Notes under the pieces: generated by a model
The model's input: only the letters and a program-made list of their open reading frames with translations
Databases searched by the model: none
Told to the model about the DNA's origin: nothing
Made by a program: the position numbers and the translations under genes
Shown here: in pieces, positions 12,301 through 23,000 of the stretch
Layout: the number at the start of each line of letters is the position of its first letter
How positions within the stretch are numbered: the first letter of the stretch is position 1
DNA from: Anisodus tanguticus
Lineage: Eukaryota > Streptophyta > Magnoliopsida > Solanales > Solanaceae
Length of the DNA: 64,000 nucleotides
NCBI GenBank assembly: GCA_034509755.1
Contig: CM067543.1
Span: 51,764,653-51,828,652 of the forward strand
Direction: 5' to 3'

Positions 12301-15300
12301 AAGTGGAAAGGGAGAAAAGACCTCTAGTTTCTTTATCATCTAAGTTCCATTAAAAAGGAAACTCCAAGGGAAGAAATTAGCGTCCTCATGAGACAAAGAA
12401 GATCTAGAAGAGCTATGAGCTCTTCAATAATAAATAAATGAAGAACTGTCTGCTAGTGAAAGCATTTAGGCAGAGCCCTGACCTAATTATCTTGTGAGAA
12501 ATGTAGTACTAGATTGTCATTACCTATTTTCAAATGAAAAAGACACCTATTAATTATGCACCTGCTAAACGCTCAAAGACAGAAATGATACACCTACCTC
12601 TCCCCTGAAGCCAGCAGGTTTCTCGTAAGTAGATTCTCCTGTCAAAGAATTATAGTAGTATATGGCTCCTGTTTCAGTCCGGTGAGCAGTCCAGGTCTCC
12701 AGTTGTTCACTGGTTGAAGCTCCTTTTGCATCAGCATCATTTACATGCTTACTGCTGTCTGAAAGGGGAAAAAAGAAATAAAATGCCATATGCTGTGAAA
12801 TAAAGAACGGATAAATAGCAAGGATATCATGAAAGAAAAGATTCTTCTTAGCAGAGACTATATGCATACCAACTCCAGGAGGTAACTCTGGCTGCAACCC
12901 TGATACATGGGTTGACTGGCTAGCAGTAATCGGCACTCCAGGTGGAGCTGCTACTGGGGCAACACCAGGAGGTCGAGTGTCAGGCGATGTCACTGAAGAG
13001 AGTGGTGCACTAGTAGCTGACAAAGGAAAGGGAACAGCAAAACCTGTAGGGTATGATGGAAATGGTGGTCTTAGCATGGTAGTGACAGGTGGAGGCTGCA
13101 ACCAAGGTCCCTGGTGAGATGGAGCCATAGGAGTCAGAGAAAGATAGGGAGAATATGTTTGTTGCTGAACAGGTGGATTGGCCAGAACATGAACAGGAGG
13201 CATATTGGACCTTAAGTGTAGAGAAGGACCTCCGGGTGAGGCTGTAGCAGTCACATTGGAAGATGAAGGTATAGCTGGACCAAGACCAGGAGGACGAGGT
13301 GTAACAGGACTTCTAGGCACTCCTTGAACCTGAAATTGAGGTGTGTGTCGCATTCTTATATTTGGAGAGCCCATATGTGAAGTTGGAAATGCAGTTGCTG
13401 AAGAACTATAACTAATATGACCGGCCTGTGAAACAGACTGCATGACAAAAGTTGCAGAAGTAATTGCTCCCATTTCCTGTGCAACGTCACCCCTTCTAAT
13501 CTGCAACTAAAATAAGACCAATCAGTTGTGAAGTCATGATCAATTGCTTCAATTGCTCACAATAGGAAATGCTCTGCGTTCAGTTTATATATATTAGACC
13601 AGTCTTCAACAGGCATGAGTAATCCTTAATACTTCAAGAGACACAGCATTTTAAACACATACTGGTTTCATTGTTTGATCTGTATGCACCATCTGAGGAT
13701 TTCCACTGAAAGATAAGTTTGAACCACTTAACAATGATGATGCAGGTGCGGCAGTTCCAGGTATGAATGAGCTCAACCTTGTGGATACCAGAGGAAGAGG
13801 AGGCCGTAATGATGCTGCAGGATATGTATTCTTTACATCCACAGCATGATCAGGAGCAACAGGCTGCCACAAACAGATAGGTCTTGTCAGACACGCGCCA
13901 ACGCCAGCAAAAGGAAACTTTAAAAAACAATAGCACTCTCTCAAAGACACATGGGAGAATCCTAGGAAAAACATGAATACAATTTTCATAATTAGTGGGA
14001 AGGTCAATTGCCGCAAATGATGACTAGGACTTCCCAAACAAGATTAAGACTTTTATAATGCAATATCCCAAATACAACAGTGCAACCCCCACACTTTCCA
14101 ACAGCAGCGGATAAGGGGAGCAAAGAGTAACATATATTTCAAAGCAGCCTTTAAAGAACACTACACAAAAGGACATTCCGAAAGAAATCAACATATTGTC
14201 TTTAGAGTTGATTGAACAGAGCTGCCAACTGCTTTAAAAGCTAAATCACACATATACACATAGCTTCATAGGAGAAATCACATAAATGAAATTACTGAAA
14301 TGTAACTCTAAAAATATGGCACCAGAACGGATAAAAGCATAAAGCAAACAAGGACTTCTAGCATTCTGGATTTGTTAAATCTTATCATCTTAAGTGATGC
14401 ACAAAATAAAGTGCAAAACCAATAAGTACCTTTTTGTAGATTAGCAATCTTTAAATGTCCTAGTAAAGTTTCTATGTAATTTGATATTGATAATAGACAG
14501 CAGTTATGCTCTGCCCGTATTGTAGGATGCAACTCTAACCAAATGAAACCTCAGGTATGTACATTGCAAAGGATATCTAGGAGCAATTCCTAAAACTTGT
14601 CAATTATTCATTTCCTAAAAGAAAAAGAATCTCCTCTCCAGTATTTGCCACTGTTTCCAGCCCTTAGCATATCTTCCAAATAGTGTTCTCCTGTATGGAC
14701 TTAAAGCACACATCCTAAAGTGCACACCATGTTCTTCACAATCTTGAATCCTATGATTTCCAGCAAACTTCACTTACTCTAACTCTGATAATTGCAAGCT
14801 TACAGGGTCAAAGATTCAACTTGCAGCTTCAGGCTTTTCACGAGCAGATCCAATGTTAATTTTCTCATTGGACATTTACCTGGTCTAATATACCACATGT
14901 TACACAAACTGGCCACAACAATTGGCATGGCCACCCAATAGAAAACAATAGTCTTCGTATGACATCTAGATGCGGAATATTCCCCCAAGTATCAACTGAC
15001 TACATGTAACACATTCTGATAATACATATCAGTCAAATGTATGATTAAGATTACTGTCATCAATCAACAGAAACTAACCCTCAAGGTGTTAGACGAGAAC
15101 TGTGGGCCAATAGAGAAGTTGTTATCAGTTTGTGAAATGTTGTACGAAAATGAAGAGCCAACATTTGCAGACTGGCCAGGAATGGGCGGTTGGAGCGCTG
15201 CTGAAGAACCTGCAGAAGTTGATGGAATGACCTGCAACAAAAGCCAAGTCATTCAAAAGTCTCTCCAGATGAACCACACTGTATCTTCAAAAACCCAAAA

Positions 15301-15561
15301 TGTAAAGATTGACTAACAGGACTAGAAGACGACTGTTGAGAGCTTCCAGAAGGTACACTAGCATTCATATAAGAGAAAGAAGCCCGACCAACACTATATC
15401 CAGGAGGGGGGATAAATTTCCCTTGGGCAGCTTCCTGAGTTGAATCTGCATTTGGAGTTGAAGAGCTTGTAGTTGGTTCTCCAGTTGCTGAACTCATAAC
15501 AGATGTATGTGAGGTTGAAGACTGCATTTCCTGGGGCAGCCAAGCTGGGGATGCCATTTCA
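382..15561 (-). CDS. PRP40C: Pre-mRNA-processing protein 40C (WW/FF-domain splicing factor), 3' end outside window
   Basis: PRP40-type proteins bind the RNA polymerase II C-terminal domain and splicing factors through WW and FF domains in the nucleus. PRP40C resembles animal TCERG1/CA150. Exons read on the minus strand: 15561-15318 (ATG at 15557), 15231-15079, 13863-13663, 13506-12870, 12758-12598, 8011-7974, 6817-6739, 6351-5875, 3285-3202, 1407-1267, 892-786 and 505-382. All junctions are GT/AG and all phases agree, giving 814 codons. Residues 1-410 are Pro/Ser/Thr-rich and low complexity. WW1 is at about 428-458 (WTAHRTETGAIYYYN) and WW2 at about 484-514 (WALVATNDGQNYYYN, then SSWQIP across an intron). 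A Ser/Asp/Glu-rich linker follows. FF1 is at about 658-712 (FDPRFKAIPS), FF2 at about 724-776 (WGHDPRFEPL), and FF3 starts at about 793. Further FF domains and the stop must lie beyond position 1. The exon starting at 13506 has a second possible acceptor 6 nt downstream (start 13500). No coding break is seen. Confidence 0.9.
1644..1850 (+). mobile_element. TRIM-like retrotransposon remnant in a PRP40C intron
   Basis: A short LTR of about 101 bp begins TGTTAG at 1644 and ends in CA at 1744. A primer-binding-like TGGTATCA follows at once, matching the 3' end of initiator tRNA-Met. After an internal region of only about 49 bp, a second, truncated LTR starts with TGTTGGG at 1794 and shares the TCC(C/T)ACAT block of the first. 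LTRs this short around a non-coding core are typical of TRIM elements. The right end is eroded. A related element is at about 49.5 kb. Confidence 0.6.
2444..2496 (-). mobile_element. 53-bp retroposed RTE/SINE tail with 14-bp target duplication
   Basis: On the minus strand this is only the last 53 bases of the (TTG)n-ended tail family (CCCCAGACCCCACTTG through GGGTATGTTGATGTTG). It is flanked by a perfect 14-bp direct repeat, agatattttatgta, at 2430-2443 and 2497-2510. It is therefore a genuine but extremely 5'-truncated insertion, lying in the PRP40C intron between the 3202 and 1407 exons. Confidence 0.75.
3286..5874. other. PRP40C intron without recognisable feature
   Basis: This 2.6-kb intron lies between the acidic-linker exon and the first FF exon. 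I see no gene, tRNA-like element or terminal repeat in it. The longest open stretch, about 117 codons on the minus strand near 5.2-5.6 kb, is hydrophobic and has no family signature. Confidence 0.6.
6494..6665 (-). mobile_element. LINE 3'-UTR remnant in intron between WW2 exons
   Basis: On the minus strand this AT-rich block ends in AATTGTTTACTTTATTAAAA and carries the motif caccaaaaagaaactag that recurs at 7331-7347. A related block lies at 8.6-8.8 kb. These look like 3' ends of one L1-type LINE family inserted in the antisense of the plus strand. No coding part remains. Confidence 0.4.
7187..7600 (-). mobile_element. LINE 3'-UTR remnant
   Basis: Reading the minus strand, the block ends in ATTCTTTACCTTGTCAAAAAAA, an A-rich LINE-like 3' terminus. 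It shares dispersed motifs with 8558-8870: a tacaccaaaa(a/g) motif, the clause around ctccaccccttcaaagg, and the cacattaac-like block. It lies in the PRP40C intron between the 7974 and 6817 exons. No reverse-transcriptase sequence is left. Confidence 0.45.
7832..7885 (+). repeat. Dispersed Solanaceae repeat fragment
   Basis: The phrase around ctcagtcccaaacaagttgaggtcg followed by tatatgaatcctca is a repeat I recognise as common in solanaceous introns. It resembles the unit core cctca-t-cgaactagttg-agtcct in the tandem array at 27.2-28.2 kb. No ends or target duplication are defined here. Confidence 0.35.
8932..9251 (-). repeat. 160-bp tandem duplication inside the LINE remnant
   Basis: Positions 8932-9091 and 9092-9251 are two head-to-tail copies that differ at only a few bases (for example caacatcacccct versus caatatcacccct). 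Both cover the zf-RVT-like part of the LINE. The close similarity means the duplication is much younger than the LINE insertion. Confidence 0.85.
10978..11062 (+). repeat. Dispersed repeat with gtgttggatcc / ggaggatctgacac inverted motif
   Basis: The block ctatgttgctcggact ... cacccgtgttggatcc ... aatgcactactttggaggatctgacac is a repeat I recognise from solanaceous genomes. Its two ends carry the complementary motifs gtgt(t/c)ggatcc and ggatc(t/c)gacac, so it can form a hairpin. It sits within the decayed minus-strand LINE. Confidence 0.4.
11455..11963 (+). mobile_element. LINE 3' fragment (zf-RVT and tail), opposite strand
   Basis: On the plus strand a zf-RVT-like segment reads CFMCKISGEDVDHLLLHC followed by SHLWWEV, the Cys/His pattern of plant L1-type ORF2 C-termini. 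A Trp-rich end follows (LALMWTFWRDRNR), then an AT-rich 3' UTR finishing in attactttatcaagaaaact, which matches other LINE 3' ends here. Stop codons break the frame. It directly abuts the minus-strand LINE remnant, so two LINE pieces lie head to head. Confidence 0.65.
12000..12597. other. PRP40C intron segment, nothing recognised
   Basis: This is the stretch between the LINE fragment and the WW1 exon. I see no open coding frame, terminal repeat or RNA gene. Confidence 0.5.
13864..15078. other. PRP40C intron, nothing recognised
   Basis: A 1.2-kb intron between the third and second coding exons. It is AT-rich with short open stretches only, and no retroelement signature was noticed. Confidence 0.55.
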
Positions 15562-15753
15562 CTGCAAAAATTACTTGAAGAAATAAAAAGTGTGATCCTC
15601 TATTGCTGCTTCTTTGAGATAATTTGTTTGTTTTCATCTATTTGGTTGGCGTTGTCATGCTTTATTTCAAATATATGTACTTGTAGTTTTTTTGGTATAA
15701 AAAACGTTCTATTTCAAATTTAAGAGAGAGAGAGAGGTTTTGTAAAATATTTT

Positions 15754-15872
15754 TCTTGAGCCGAGGGACTATCGTAAACAACCTCTCTACCTCACACATG
15801 TAGGAGTAAGGTCTACGTGCACCCCACCCTCCCCATGCCCCACTTGTGGGATCACACTGGGTATGTTGTTGT
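15754..15872 (+). mobile_element. RTE/SINE tail copy
   Basis: It carries the family order: cttgagccgaggg, the ctaccTc...gtaggagtaaggtct segment, ccccacttgtggg hairpin, and cactgggtatgttgttg end. It is followed by a (GA)n run and preceded by another. No target duplication could be defined. It lies just 5' of the first coding exon of PRP40C, in the presumed first intron. Confidence 0.7.
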
Positions 15873-15936
15873 AGAGAGAGAGAGAGAGAGTAGTTACATG
15901 AAAAGACTAAGGTCTTCTATCATAATGGAATGCAAT

Positions 15937-16141
15937 ACAACAACAACAATCCAGTGTAATCCCACAAGTGGCGTATGGGGAGGGTAGAGTGTACGCAGAC
16001 CTCACCCCTACCATGGGAGGTAGGTTATTTCCAATAGACCCTCGGCTCAAAGAAAAGCAAACCAAAGCAGTCCGGGGAAAGAAATAACATAAGTAAAGAA
16101 CCATGGAATAACACTATATAAAGCATCAATACTATATAAAG
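15937..16141 (-). mobile_element. SINE-like tail insertion with 16-bp target duplication
   Basis: The minus strand carries the (TTG)n tail family (end at 15937). Upstream of the gccgagggtc start are about 90 further bases, ending at 16141. The whole unit is bounded by the perfect 16-bp repeat cataatggaatgcaat at 15921-15936 and 16142-16157. It therefore moved as one unit of about 205 bp, longer than the plus-strand copies. Confidence 0.8.
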
Positions 16142-16717
16142 CATAATGGAATGCAATGACAAAGGAAATACATATCCACTTAAGAAGACACTCCCGGTGA
16201 TGGTTACTGGTTACTTTCAGCTCCCTAGAGTTAAACTAATTCATATTATTTCACAAAAAAATTGAAGTGCAATAGTATGCAACTTCTAATAGTTTCCACG
16301 AAGTTTCCAAGTCTCTAAAGACATATTTTGAGAGAGAGAGATTAGATGTGGCTCACACATAAAATTGGCCAAATTGACCCTTGATAGGTGAAAAAAACAC
16401 TAAACAGGGAACAAAAGAATTCCCATATATTGACATATTACTCACCAATATAGTACTTTTGCAATTTAATGGTAACTATTGACAATTGTGACAATGAAAT
16501 GCTTGTTAACATCAACCTTTTTTAATTTTTTTGACCAGGATTCCGATATCAATCTTACAAGTGGAAAGTGTATGGGTATAGATTTTGTGTTAGAAAGGAA
16601 AAATAGTTACACCTCGAAGAGACAATTAGAGAAGGAGGGAGGCATGTCATAGCCAAAACAAAAGGAGAAACATTACATGTAATAATGTTTTATAGCTAAC
16701 TTTAAACTTTCTTTATT

Positions 16718-16859
16718 GGCTTTTCTCTTAAGCCGAGGGTCTATCGAAAATAACATTTCTACCTCCCGGGGTAGGGGTAAGGTCTGCGTACACTCTACTC
16801 TACCCTCCCCAGACCCCACTTGTGGGATTACACTGGGTATGTTGTTATTGTTGTTGTTG
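16718..16859 (+). mobile_element. Tail-family insertion with 17-bp target duplication
   Basis: This 142-bp copy has a good match to the family: ttaagccgagggtct, ctaccTcccggggtag, aaggtctgcgtacactcta, cccacttgtggg, and gggtatgttgttattgttgttgttg. The flanks tttaaactttctttatt (16701-16717) and tttaaattttctttatt (16860-16876) differ at one base and mark the target duplication. Confidence 0.8.
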
Positions 16860-17081
16860 TTTAAATTTTCTTTATTCATCTGGATCAACTTATCTTCATG
16901 CGGACCAAATGAACATTCTTCCTGGCGTATTTCCGAATTTGCTTCCATCTACATTTCTAAATCTGATCTTAATTGATCAAAGGAAAAATAAATCATTTTT
17001 TTATCTAGGGACAAACATCTTACATTACACAATATCAAAATTTTAGGTTACATATTTCACATGTACCTAGTTTAAGATTGC

Positions 17082-17268
17082 GAAAGGGAACCTTAGAGTA
17101 ACTGGTAAAGTTGCTGCCATGTGACCAGGAGGTCATGGGTTCAAGCCATGGAAACAACCTCTTGCAGAAATGCAAGGTAAGGTGCATACAATAGACTCTT
17201 GTGGTCCGGCCCTTCCCCGTACCCTGCACATAGCGGGGGCTTAGTGCACCGGGCTGCCCTTTTTTTTA
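17082..17268 (+). mobile_element. Au-type SINE with 14-bp target duplication
   Basis: The head is tRNA-like, with an A-box-like stretch (taactggtaaagttg) and a B box (ggttcaagcc) for RNA polymerase III. The body has the motifs ctcttgcagaaatgca, cttgtggtccggccctt and agcgggggcttagtgcaccgggctgccc, ending in a T run. This matches my knowledge of the Au SINE family, which is shared by wheat relatives and Solanaceae. The 14-bp repeat tagtttaagattgc at 17068-17081 and 17269-17282 is its target duplication. Confidence 0.85.
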
Positions 17269-17344
17269 TAGTTTAAGATTGCAGTTTCAGAATCCTACAC
17301 TGCTTAAGTTGACCCCCTCAAATATTCCACATTACCACGTAGTT

Positions 17345-17984
17345 TACGTCTCTTTTGTATGCCTGCAAGTGTTAACAAATTTATAGAGGATTGGGTGCCT
17401 TTTGGAGAGAACCATAATTTTGTAGGTTTCTCCTTTTTAGGTATATCTTTTGTATATGGACATCTCGGCCTTGTTTTTACTAATGAAATACTTTACTTGA
17501 TCAAAAAAAGTGTTATTAACAAACTGGAGAAGACAAAGAGAATTTTCTTACTGGAAGGGATGGAGGAAAAGAAATTTTACTTAGTAGAGTGGGGAAATAT
17601 TACAGTTCCCACAATGTTTTTGAGGAGTGAGGAATGAGGAGACTATCAACCTCTAAGTTGCAGTTTAGGGGAAAGATTGTCGATTGTCGTTCTGAGTACT
17701 TTATAGAGAGAAATTACATCTGCTAAATACACGATTGATGGTTTCTTTATGAGGGAGCAATTTATTATGGAGTACGCATGTGTAAGGAGATTATGAAGGG
17801 GAAAGAGAGATCACCATGTGTATTCGCTTCTGGGTGAAATTGGTTCTAGAGTTAGGTTTTGGAAGGATGTATGATGTGAGGGAATACTCATGGAGAACAT
17901 GCATCTATTCGTATAGTGAACGAAAAAGATGCTAAGGTAACTGATTACTTGAGATGAGACCTTTAAGGGATTACATGTCAATAT
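17345..17984 (+). mobile_element. Older LINE fragment, left part (split by a younger LINE)
   Basis: A LINE 3'-tail-like segment (tactttacttgatcaaaaaaag, 17491-17512) is followed by a second fragment. That fragment codes for a post-RT motif (KLEKTKRIFLLEG, then KKFYLVEW), equivalent to the KLDSIRRNFLWEG region of the element at 18-24 kb. The second fragment runs into the target site of the younger LINE and resumes at 24082. Stops are frequent. Confidence 0.6.
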
Positions 17985-18418
17985 AAGAATTAAGAGGGCA
18001 ACTAAAAGGTTTTATTTGTAAAGATGCGGCACAAAACCGTATTCCAGCACTCTCTCTCCTCAAGCCATCTTTCCGATCATCCCTAACCCCTCTCCGACAT
18101 GACCCAATTCTAAATTCGACTCTCTCTCCTCCATAGCCTTTTTTGACCATCCTCACACAGATTTCTCTTTCTCTCTCTACCCCAAAACTTCTTTCGAGCA
18201 CCTCTCTCTTCTCCGAGAACCCTCTGGTCGCCGGCGAAGTCCTTTCTGAACATCTTTCTGGCCGACGACATACTCCCTCCCTCCCGCCGACCCCGACAAG
18301 CATTTCTCTCTTTTTCAATCTCTTTCCAGACCTCTAAACTTCAGAAAAACAAAGTCCCAGTAGTCACCCACTGTGGGTGATTACTGATTAATAGCCTCTT
18401 TCTCCTGGGTAATCAAAG

Positions 18419-20020
18419 ATGGAAGACAACATTATTTACTTTGCCGTGGGGTTTAAATCATACGATATATCCAGAAGCATAGCAGGGATGGACGAATGGT
18501 TTGAATGGACGGAGTGAGAAAGAAACTTGATCAAGAGGACAACATTCAGCAAGAAGACAATGAGATGGAGCTGCGATTCTATGAAGGAGGCTTCGGAAGT
18601 CAAAGGCAACTATGTGAAAAGATGGAAATTTCAGGATCATTTTGCTAAATATGTTTGCGCAAGGAACTACAATAAACTTGGTCGTTATATAACAATTGTC
18701 AGCTGACAAGGAAGGAGAAGATCTATCATTATTATACCTGAGATGACATTTAATTCGGGCTGGGTGGACATTGCAATAAAGATCGAAAGGTTCATTAATT
18801 GCAGACTTAATATCCCTACTATAAAGGTGCCAAACAACACGGAGGAGGGATTGCTCTATCCTGATACAGTCAAGAATTCGAGATGGATATCCAGGGATAT
18901 TAATGAGGTGGAGATCCATGAAGAAAAGGGCGTTATACGCATTAAAGGTGGAGATACCATATCACAAAGTGAGATGCTAAAAAGGAGCTTGGTGGCTAGT
19001 CTACAGGAAGGAATCTCAGATAACCCCACCTTGTCAGAGATTCGTGGATGGGTGGGGAATACCTGGAAACATGCACACGGAATCAACATTTACGAAATGG
19101 GTCACAGTTAATTTCTTTTCGAATTCCCGTCGAGGTTGACTGCGGAACAAGTTCTGAAAGGCGAGTGGAGATGGAAAAGGTATAAGGTGAATCTGCAATG
19201 GTGGTCACCGACAGTTGGCTCGCTTCCAAGTCAAGCCAGATTGACCCAGATCTGGATTAGATTGGTTGGTCTTCCTCTTCACTTATGGTCCAAAAAAATC
19301 TTTAAGGAGGTAGGAGATTTTTGTGGAGGGTGGATTTAAACAGGAGGAAACGGAGTTGAAGAATCATTCAAGTAGGTGAGAGTGAAGGTTAAAGGAGACG
19401 GAAGTGTTGTACCCAAATCTGTGAAGGTGGAATGTGATGGAGTGGTGTCGGAGATCCAGGTGTGGTGTGAGGCTCCGATGAGAACTACGATCGTAGTGCC
19501 AAATGGGGAAAATATGATGGACCGCTGGACAATAGGTGGTTCTGAAGGTACAAAGGGTGGGGCACAAGGAGGCAGTAGAACGTGGGAGCACGTGGGATGT
19601 TCAGATGTCAGGGATTTTCCTAGGTTGAAACAGTCATGTGAGTTGGCACGTGGGCCTAACAAATTTAAACAAGACCGAGAAGAGGGCTCATCCTTTTAAA
19701 AAATTGGGCCCAGATGTGCTGGCCCAATCCATCGTTATGTCAAGTGATAAGAAGGCCTATAATGTAGATCTCAGAACTGACCCGTTAACAGAAGAATTAA
19801 CTGCTAATGCCCTGCGACACAAGGAAAAACCTCACTTGGAAAAATTGGCGACTGCCCCAACTACAACTAATCTGGAAATCGAAAGCGAGGAGGCAAATAC
19901 TGATATACAACCACTTTTAGAGAAGGAAAAGGCGTTAATTATGGTTGACAATACCAAAGAGAACACCAGTGAGACTCAGACGCAAAGAGACAATGACTTG
20001 CAAACACGGGCTGAATAGAG
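18419..20020 (+). pseudogene. LINE ORF1 (nucleic-acid-binding, DUF4283-like), broken
   Basis: The frame begins at ATG 18419 (MEDNIIYFAVGFKSY) and breaks at a stop near 18517. It continues through open pieces at 18743-19111, 19136-19339, 19376-19699 and 19638-20018 in shifting frames. The part at 19.1-19.3 kb (KGEWRWKRYKV, then TQIWIRLVGLPLHLWS) matches the plant LINE ORF1 type with a DUF4283-like domain, including the IWVR(L/I)xGLPL pattern. I see no zinc knuckle. The remainder is Lys/Glu-rich and low in complexity. ORF1 proteins coat LINE RNA. Confidence 0.75.
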
Positions 20021-20052
20021 CAGTTGGATAGGCGATTGAAGAACCCATTCCT

Positions 20053-23000
20053 TTGAATTTTTCAATTCCTGAAGAGGAGGAAAGGGATCTTGAATTCAAG
20101 GCATCCATATGGGTTCACCAGAACATACTCAGACTTAGCAAGGAGTTTGGACTGGCTTTCAATGGGCATAAAAAGGAAGCTTTTGAGCTATTCATGAAGA
20201 TTGATGAAACAAGACATACCTATAGTGAAAACTTTGGAACTCAACCAGTGAATACTCCAAAGAGGAAGGGGCTCAATGAACTGAAGGGTTTAGAGATGGG
20301 GAGCAATGGCACTAGAAGTAAGGGTGGATGCATCATCAATTGTGATCAATGATTGTGAAAAGTTATCCTGGAATGTGAGCGGTTTAAATTGTCACAGAAA
20401 AAGATTGTTGATAAGGAATGTGGTAAATAAGTGGAAGGCTGACATTTTATGCTTTCAAGAATCAAAAATTGAAGGGATATTTCAGATATTGTCAAAGAGT
20501 TATGGACAAATAGATGGGTGAAACACATGCAACTGGAGGCTAGTGGAACTAGAGGGGGAATTATAATCTTATGGGACAGCAGGGTTTGGGATGCAGAACT
20601 TTATAGTTTGGGGGCTTATTCTATCTCCTACAAATTCACTGGAAGGACACAAGATTTATCTTGGCACCTTTCCAGTGTATATGCCCCCAATGATAGAAGT
20701 GCAAGGGAAGAAGTTTGGTGGGAACTGACAGGTACGGAGGCCTTTTTTCTGGTCCTTGGGTAGTGTGGAGATTTTAACACTGTAAGATTTCCATCAGAAA
20801 AGAAGAATTGCACTAGAATCACAAGAGCCATGAATGAATTTTCAGAGTTTATTGAAGACATGGAGCTGGTAGACCTTCAACTATCAGAGGGCAGATACAC
20901 ATGGAAACATGGAGACGGACAGGATCGTGCAGCTAGGCTGGATAGGTTCCTGATATCCACGGAGTGGAATGAGAAATTTAGAAATATCAAACATGTCACT
21001 CTTGACAGGGTTACTTCTGACCATTTTCCTGTGATGCTACATTGTGGGAATTGGGAACCTGTTAAGTCATATTTTAAGTTTGAAAATTGGTGGCTACAAA
21101 CAGAAGGGTTCAAGGATAAGGTTAAGGATTGGTGGGACTCATTTACATGTGAGGCCTGACTATATCCTGGCTTTCAAGTTGAAGGCTCTCAAATCAAAAT
21201 TGAAGGAGTGGGGTAAAACTTTTCAAGGAAACTTGGCATTGCAGAAAGCCAATGTTCTCAGGCAACTAGCTGAACTTGAATAAGTTCATGATCAAAGGAA
21301 CCTGAATGAGGAAGAGCTGGTTACTAAAGCTTCCCTTGCTATGGAATCTGAAGAAATTGCAAATCATGAAGAAGTGGCTTGGAGACAGACGTCTAGGGCT
21401 TTGTGGCTTAGACAAGGGGACAGAAATACTAAGTATTTTCATAGTGGCAAACTCCCATAGAAGATTTAACAACATTGATAAGTTGTTAATAGAGGGGGAA
21501 CATGTGACAAATCCTGAAGATATTAAACAAGAAGTTGTTTCATTTATAAGAAGTTGTACTCTGAAAGTGAGGAATGGAGGCCTCAAGGAAATTTAGGGAA
21601 CTATCCCAGGATTAATGAAGTGGATAACGCTATGCTGCAGGGCCCTTTTGAAGTCCAGGAAATCTGGGATAGTGTGAAAGCTTGTTCGGGGGATAAAGCT
21701 CCTGGACCTGATGGGTTTTCTATGGCTTTTATCAACCAGTGTTGGGAAGTGGTCAGATTTGATGTGGTAGCTGCTATCCAAAATTTCTACAATCAAGGTG
21801 TGTTTGAAAGAAGCTTTAATGCTACCTTTGTAGCTCTAATTCCAAAGAAAGTGGGTGCTAAAGAGCTACGAGATTTCAGACCTATTAGTTTGATAGGTTG
21901 TATTTACAAGATCATTTCCAAACTCTTGACTGAGAGGCTGAAGAAAGTTAATAATAAATTGGTTGATAATCAGCACATGGCTTTTATAAAAGGTAGACAG
22001 ATCTTGGATGCGGTTTTGATTGCGAATAAGGTGGTGGATACTAGAACAAGAAGTGAGGAGCCTGATATATTATGCAAATTGGATATAGAGAAAGCGTATG
22101 ACCATCTCAACTGGGACTTCCTTTTGAAAATTTTGAGACAATTGGGCTTTGGTGCCAGATGGATAGGCTGGATCAGATATTGCATCAGCACAGTAAGATT
22201 TTCAGTCCTTGTTAATGGTTCTCCAGCTGGTTTCTTCCCATCAGAAAGGGGTTTGAGACAGGGAGATCCCCTGTCCCCTTTTCTCTTCATTATTGTTGTG
22301 GAAGAACTTCATGATATGCTTAAAAAGGCTCAGGAGAGGAATTGGATCAGGGGCTTCAAGGTAAGCTCAAGGGTGGATAGTACTCTGAAGATTTCACACC
22401 TACAATATGCAGATGACACATTGGTGTTCTGTGAGGCAAATTGTGATCAAGTGAGAATGTTGCGGATCATTTTTATTTTGTTTGAAGCGATATCTGGTTT
22501 ACACATAAACTGGACCAAAAGTTTTCTTTATCCAATAAATGGGGTAAACCATTTACACTCTTTAGCAAGAATTCTTGGAGGAAAAGTCGGTGCCCTGCCC
22601 ACTGAGTACCTAGGGATGCCTTTGGGAGCCAAAAGCAAGTCAAAGGAAATTTGGAATGGTACATTGGAGAAATGTGAGAAGAAATTAGCTAATTGGAAGT
22701 GCAATTATAATGTTGATAAACTCTGTTCTAGATGCCATGCCTACTTACTTGATGTCCTTATTTTCTATCCCGGTCAGTGTGAGCAAGAAATTAGATTCTA
22801 TCAGAAGAAACTTCCTCTGGGAAGGAAATAGTTACAAGAAAAAGTTTCATCTGGTAAAATGGGACTCTCTTATAGTCAGCAAAAGGAAAGGGGATTTGGG
22901 CATCAAGAATTTAAAGATTCAAAATAACAGCTTACTGAAGAAATGGTTGTGGAAATTTGCAGCTGAGGAGCAAACACTTTATAAAGAGGTGATTCTAGAC

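Noticed and set aside
17095..17145. Possible functional tRNA gene
   Set aside because: The tRNA-like part belongs to an Au SINE with its own target duplication.
17971..18318. 115-codon basic frame on the minus strand
   Set aside because: It is antisense of the CT-rich 5' UTR of the LINE and crosses the target duplication boundary.
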